Positions 60,369-64,000 of a DNA stretch of 64,000 nucleotides are shown piece after piece. The position numbers and the translations under genes are program-made. Position 1 is the first letter of the stretch, and each line of letters begins with the position of its first letter. This DNA is from Hyphomicrobiales bacterium (lineage in GTDB: Bacteria > Pseudomonadota > Alphaproteobacteria > Rhizobiales > Devosiaceae): the NCBI GenBank assembly GCA_027487555.1, contig JAIYDI010000018.1, positions 372,001 through 436,000 of the forward strand. The letters are read 5' to 3'. The notes under the pieces are model-generated. The model worked only from the letters and a program-made list of their open reading frames with translations. It made no database searches and was not told where the DNA came from.

Positions 60369-61684
60369 GATCCGTCACCGAACGCTTCGCCCGAAAGCTG
60401 CACGAAGGCCGCGCCACGTTCCTCGAAATTCTTGAACACCTTGCCCGGAGCCTCGAGCTGGCCATAGCTCGGCGCGCCGGGAGACAGAATCACCGTGTCG
60501 AAGCGCTCGCGGCGCGCGGCGAGCGCCGCGATGGCAGCCGTCAGCGTGCCGGCTTCCAGCACTTCGACCTGCGGAGCGGCCGAATAGGCGAGAGTGGCGA
60601 GGCGGTCGCCGGTCACCGGCAGGCAGACCAGCACCGTCACGCCGCGCGGGCCGAGCAGGCTGGCAAGCTCGGTGTAGTCCTGCTGGCGCTCGTGCCCACC
60701 CGCGATCAGTGCGATCCGGCTGCCCTCATAGGCGGCGAGCGCGGCCTTGGTAGCTTCGGGCGTCGTCGAAATCGAGTCGTTGACGATCGTCACCCCGCCG
60801 ATCTGATGTTCTTCCAGCCGGTGGGGCAGGGGTTCGAAACGCTGGATGCCGCGCACCACGCCTTCAATATCGCCGCCGGCCTTGAGCGCCAGCTGGGCCG
60901 CGAGGCGTGCATTGAACAGATTATGCTCCCCCTTCAGCCTAGAGCGGGCCACGGCGGACGCCACGCGGTCGGCGAGGAACGGCGCAAGCATCGGGATCAG
61001 CCGCTTCCTGTCGCGCAGCGCTTCGAGCACAAGTGGATGCTCGGCCGCACCAACCCCCAGCGCCACCGGGAAAGGGGTGTCGCGATCGATCAGGTTGAGC
61101 TTGTCCTGGTAGTAGCGCTCCACCGTTCGGTGCCAGTCGGTGTGCTCGGGCGAAAGATTGGTGATCGCAGCGAAGTCCGGCGTAAAGGCCATGTCCGCTG
61201 TCTGGTAGCTTGAGAGTTCGAACACGATCACCTTGTGCTTGTCCGCGATCTCGAGCGGCGCGAGGCCGACATTGCCAGCGAGCCCGGAGTCTATCCCCGA
61301 CTCCACCAGCATCAGGTGCACCAGCGTCGCCGTCGTCGACTTGCCCTTGGTGCCTGTAATCGCGATGACCTTGCGGCCCTCGCGATAGGTTTCACCCCAC
61401 AGATTGAGGTTCGAGGTCACCTGCACGCCGGCCTCGCGGGCAATCGCGAAGATCGGCCGGTAGCGCGAGACCCCGGGGCTCTTGACGATGGTGCCGATCT
61501 TGCCCGCCGCAATCGCATCCGGCAGGTCGGCTGGCGCGATGAATTCCGCGTCCTCGATATCGGCTGCGCCGCTGTCGACCGTCACGTAGACCTTCAGGTC
61601 GGGTGCGCGCGACTTGAGAAAGGCGCGGGTCGAGCGGGCTTCACGGCCGGCGCCGTAGAGCAGCACGGGCATGTCAGTGCGCAT
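60365..61684 (-). CDS. murD2: MurD2-type UDP-MurNAc-L-alanine:L-glutamate ligase
   Basis: A 439-residue Mur ligase. ATP-binding GTKGKSTTATL, EHTDWHRTVERYYQDK, LKGEHNLFNARLA, ISTTPEATKAAL and GGHERQQDYTELA are visible. Order relative to murL and overall sequence fit MurD2, which adds L-Glu rather than D-Glu to UDP-MurNAc-L-Ala. The D- versus L-specificity cannot be read directly from the sequence. ATG 61684 (AAGGTGG upstream) overlaps murL by 11 nt; ATG 61672 is an alternative. Confidence 0.88.
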   Translation of the reverse strand: MRTDMPVLLYGAGREARSTRAFLKSRAPDLKVYVTVDSGAADIEDAEFIAPADLPDAIAAGKIGTIVKSPGVSRYRPIFAIAREAGVQVTSNLNLWGETYREGRKVIAITGTKGKSTTATLVHLMLVESGIDSGLAGNVGLAPLEIADKHKVIVFELSSYQTADMAFTPDFAAITNLSPEHTDWHRTVERYYQDKLNLIDRDTPFPVALGVGAAEHPLVLEALRDRKRLIPMLAPFLADRVASAVARSRLKGEHNLFNARLAAQLALKAGGDIEGVVRGIQRFEPLPHRLEEHQIGGVTIVNDSISTTPEATKAALAAYEGSRIALIAGGHERQQDYTELASLLGPRGVTVLVCLPVTGDRLATLAYSAAPQVEVLEAGTLTAAIAALAARRERFDTVILSPGAPSYGQLEAPGKVFKNFEERGAAFVQLSGEAFGDGS

Positions 61685-63002
61685 GGGGGGCCACCTTTGC
61701 TTCGAGCGGGGCGGGAATCAGGTGTTCCTGGCTATCGTGCATCAGCGCGGCCCACGCAGCCTCGAGCCGCGGCGCGCCATACTGGGCGAGCAGGTCATCC
61801 ATGAGCAGCCCGACGATCACCTCGCCCTGCCACTCCGGCATCGTCGCAATCCGCCAGAGGCAGGCTGCGGCTTCCTCTATTTCACCAACGCATTCCCAAG
61901 GCTTCTGGCCGGCAAGGCCGGTCAGTTCGCGGAACGAGCGCTCGTGGTCGGCCTCTGCCAACAGGTCCTGCCCGAAAATCCCGGTCAGCCTTGCCTTTTC
62001 CATCACCGGCGCCAAGATCAGGAAGACGAAGTGGCATTTCGGGCAGCGGCCGCACCAGAGCGGGCCCTTGTGCCCGGCGAGCTTGAAATTCTCGTTGCAG
62101 CTCGAAAACACGTCGTCGAAGCGGGTTTCCCGCGCAAACAAGGTCGCGATCTTCGCCTCGGAATAGGGCCTCAAGAGCGAGAAATAGCCGAGCGCGCCGC
62201 CCGTCGCTCCTGCCAGCACCTCGGCGATCAACCGCTCGAAACCGATCGATTTCGAATGCTGGTGGTTGGCTTCGCGTCCATCGAACACGACATTGCCCTC
62301 GCTCGCCGAGCGCTCGTTTGAAAGCACGATGCGGTTGAACGACCAGAGCAGCGCCGTCAGCGCCGCGATCATCGAGTTGATCGCCGTTGAGGGCACGTGG
62401 CCGTTGTAAAAGCCGGGTTGCTTGCCGAGCCGGATCATTTCGGCGTCGAGCGTGCGCTTCACCGTCAGCGACGTCCGGCCGATCCTGTCGAACGACCCCA
62501 GGATCGGGCCCTTTGCGTTCACAGCGAAGGGGGTGAAATCCAGCCCCGCCTTTTCGAGCAGTTGCACCGAAACCAGCGAATCCTTGCCGCCGCCGATCGG
62601 CAGCAGCGCCCGGTCGCGCAGTGTCGGCGCCTCTGGTGCAGGGCCTGTGTCGTCAGGGGCCTCGATGATGATCTTCCCGAAGCGCTTCAACTCGTTGCGG
62701 GCATAGAACTCGCCAAGGCCGTTCTCGTAGACGTCGAGCGCGAAGGCGCGTTCCTTGTCCGTCAGCGCGATGCCGGTACGGATGGTGAAGGGCGCGCGGA
62801 GCTTGAAGTAGCTCACCCCGAGCACAATTGCGGTAAGCCCGAGCAGCTTCCCGAACGCGGGCGTATCGCGCACGGCCGCATCGAAGCCCAACGGAAACCC
62901 GAGCGTTTCGGTGAAATGGTGTTCGCCGAGGCCATAGCCAAAGCTCGCGACGCCGGTCGCAGGGTCGAAGCGCGGCACATCGATCAGCAGGAATTTGGGC
63001 AC
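61674..63002 (-). CDS. murL: MurL, UDP-MurNAc-L-Ala-L-Glu epimerase
   Basis: A 442-residue protein matching MurL, which flips the terminal L-Glu of UDP-MurNAc-L-Ala-L-Glu to D-Glu. It carries a PP-loop-like LLPIGGGKDSLVSVQLLEKAG, the NGHVPSTAINSMIAALTALL and SNERSASEGNVVFDG regions, a Cys-rich FSSCNENFKLAGHKGPLWCGRCPKCHFVFLIL, and a C-terminal helical region. GTG 63002 follows GAGG at proper distance, 8 nt after the metallophosphoesterase stop; the longer open frame to 63935 only overlaps that gene. Older databases label such proteins as endonuclease-like or hypothetical. Confidence 0.9.
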   Translation of the reverse strand: MPKFLLIDVPRFDPATGVASFGYGLGEHHFTETLGFPLGFDAAVRDTPAFGKLLGLTAIVLGVSYFKLRAPFTIRTGIALTDKERAFALDVYENGLGEFYARNELKRFGKIIIEAPDDTGPAPEAPTLRDRALLPIGGGKDSLVSVQLLEKAGLDFTPFAVNAKGPILGSFDRIGRTSLTVKRTLDAEMIRLGKQPGFYNGHVPSTAINSMIAALTALLWSFNRIVLSNERSASEGNVVFDGREANHQHSKSIGFERLIAEVLAGATGGALGYFSLLRPYSEAKIATLFARETRFDDVFSSCNENFKLAGHKGPLWCGRCPKCHFVFLILAPVMEKARLTGIFGQDLLAEADHERSFRELTGLAGQKPWECVGEIEEAAACLWRIATMPEWQGEVIVGLLMDDLLAQYGAPRLEAAWAALMHDSQEHLIPAPLEAKVAPHAH

Positions 63003-63010
63003 GGGCCGCC

Positions 63011-63904
63011 TCAGTAGATTCGCACGGAATTGCGCAGCACGATATCGGAACTGAGGCGCTGAAAGCCAAACTCCCGCATCGTGCACTGCCAGGCGGTGCC
63101 AAGCCGCTGGATCTGGAAGAGATTGTAGCGCGCCGGATCGTGCACCATCTGCTCGTGCTGCGCTGCACCGGCCGCCGCTACCCCGATCACCGGCACCTCG
63201 GCCTTGGGGCCTGCGATCGCGTAGATGCTCGATCGGTGGGTGTGGCCATGCAGCACCATTTCGGCGCCTGCTTCGGCGATCACCTTGCGGAATAACGGCG
63301 CCCCATAAAGGCCCAGGCGCGGATGGAAATTCTCGACGTTCGGCGGGTGGTGGATCAGCACCACACGGAAATATCCGCCATCGCCCAGGAGCCGCAGGAT
63401 TCGAGCCAGTCGCGCCGCCTGTGCCTTGTCGAAGCGACCGGTCGCGAGCCAGGGCGCTGTCGGCACCGCGCTCGAGCAACTGATGATCGCCACTTCCCCA
63501 ATGCGTCGGACGAAGGGGAAGGGGTTCAGGTCCACCGTTTCGCCGCGGATATAGCCGCCCCAGCGACGGATCGCCTTCTGCAACTGGCCCTTGACATAGG
63601 CATCGTGATTGCCAGGCGATACGCAGACGCGCAGCGGCTCGCCGAGCGTTTCGAGCCAGTTGTGCGCCACGTTGATTTCGGCATCGAGCGCCAGGTTCAC
63701 GAGGTCGCCGGTCACGGCGACAAAGTCCGGCCTCTGCTCGTTGAGGTGATGCACGAGCTTGACGAGCCCGTCGCCATCCAGGGTCCGCGCCCGCTTCAGT
63801 CGCCAGTTCAGGTAGCCTGTGATGCGCTTGCTGAACAGTTCGGTAAACCGAACCGGCGGCAATGGCGCAAGATGGGCGTCGGAAAGGTGTGCCAGGGTGA
63901 TCAT
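63011..63904 (-). CDS. Metallophosphoesterase (calcineurin-like)
   Basis: A 297-residue phosphoesterase. Metal-binding motifs: AHLSDAHL (DxH), VTGDLVNLALD (GD), SPGNHDAYV (GNHD), VVLIHHPP and VLHGHTHRSSI (GHTH). No signal peptide, so cytosolic. First gene of the operon with murL (8-nt gap), murD2 and the SMR gene. A link to UDP-muramyl metabolism is possible but unproven; a general phosphodiesterase is the null view. The region 63905-64000 upstream has its promoter; nothing else was seen there. Confidence 0.9.
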   Translation of the reverse strand: MITLAHLSDAHLAPLPPVRFTELFSKRITGYLNWRLKRARTLDGDGLVKLVHHLNEQRPDFVAVTGDLVNLALDAEINVAHNWLETLGEPLRVCVSPGNHDAYVKGQLQKAIRRWGGYIRGETVDLNPFPFVRRIGEVAIISCSSAVPTAPWLATGRFDKAQAARLARILRLLGDGGYFRVVLIHHPPNVENFHPRLGLYGAPLFRKVIAEAGAEMVLHGHTHRSSIYAIAGPKAEVPVIGVAAAGAAQHEQMVHDPARYNLFQIQRLGTAWQCTMREFGFQRLSSDIVLRNSVRIY

Positions 63905-64000
63905 GCCATTCGCCTAATGCCACGAGCCTGTGCACATGGGAACGACTTAGTTGCGCGAAGGTGCCGATTCGGTCGATCCGAATGGTGCGGCGCCCATCGT

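Noticed and set aside
61674-63935. Extension of murL to 63935 as one 753-residue protein
   Set aside because: The first 300 residues would be antisense-free but out-of-frame reading of the metallophosphoesterase gene, and lack protein character; GTG 63002 with GAGG upstream fits MurL length.

Overview
The window looks like a chromosomal segment of an alphaproteobacterium of the Hyphomicrobiales (Rhizobiales), most like Devosia or a relative. This is inferred from high-GC coding, densely overlapping genes, a rhizobial-type FrcBCA sugar importer with a ROK regulator, a purine/allantoin cluster of rhizobial type, and a MurL/MurD2 peptidoglycan gene pair. No rRNA, tRNA or CRISPR array was recognised.

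Region 1 (about 1-15.45 kb) is an accessory region, probably an integrative element. From its right end leftwards it carries a P4-type tyrosine integrase with putative arm-type repeats at its start, an unknown protein, an AlpA-type excisionase/regulator, a Toprim primase-like protein overlapping an XPD/DinG-like helicase, and a 1,912-residue RTX/Ig-like secreted giant. Further left lie a DUF5681 protein, a solitary HsdR_N nuclease-like protein, a Sel1-repeat protein and an unknown secreted protein. Two copies of a palindromic repeat of about 70 bp sit at 3' gene ends.

Region 2 (15.5-21.1 kb) is ordinary chromosome: a small secreted protein, an Old Yellow Enzyme divergent from a periplasmic sorbosone-type dehydrogenase, a DHA2 transporter, a VOC/PhnB protein and a small unknown.

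Region 3 (21.3-44.5 kb) encodes a complete purine degradation route. Ade and GuaD deaminate adenine and guanine, and XdhABC makes urate. PuuD, UraH and the UraD domain of a PuuE-UraD fusion make allantoin. PuuE makes allantoate, allantoicase makes ureidoglycolate, and AllA releases glyoxylate and urea. Malate synthase G, next to guaD, can take the glyoxylate into central metabolism. A BMP-family ABC importer is embedded in the same operon and presumably imports a purine or ureide.

Region 4 (44.7-55.2 kb) has two CHASE4 cyclic-di-GMP enzymes. They are followed by a ROK regulator divergent from an FrcBCA importer operon that ends in a zinc alcohol/polyol dehydrogenase and an SDR. The frcB promoter (TTGACA-17-TGTTAT) overlaps an inverted repeat that is the likely ROK operator.

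Region 5 (55.2-64 kb) has a SoxR gene and a divergent MFS transporter sharing a SoxR box, and a strongly hairpin-rich intergenic stretch. Then come a degenerate receiver protein, a membrane TPR protein, and a leftward operon of metallophosphoesterase, murL, murD2 and an SMR transporter. The murL-murD2 pair is the unusual route to D-glutamate in peptidoglycan and is the most notable metabolic feature of the window.
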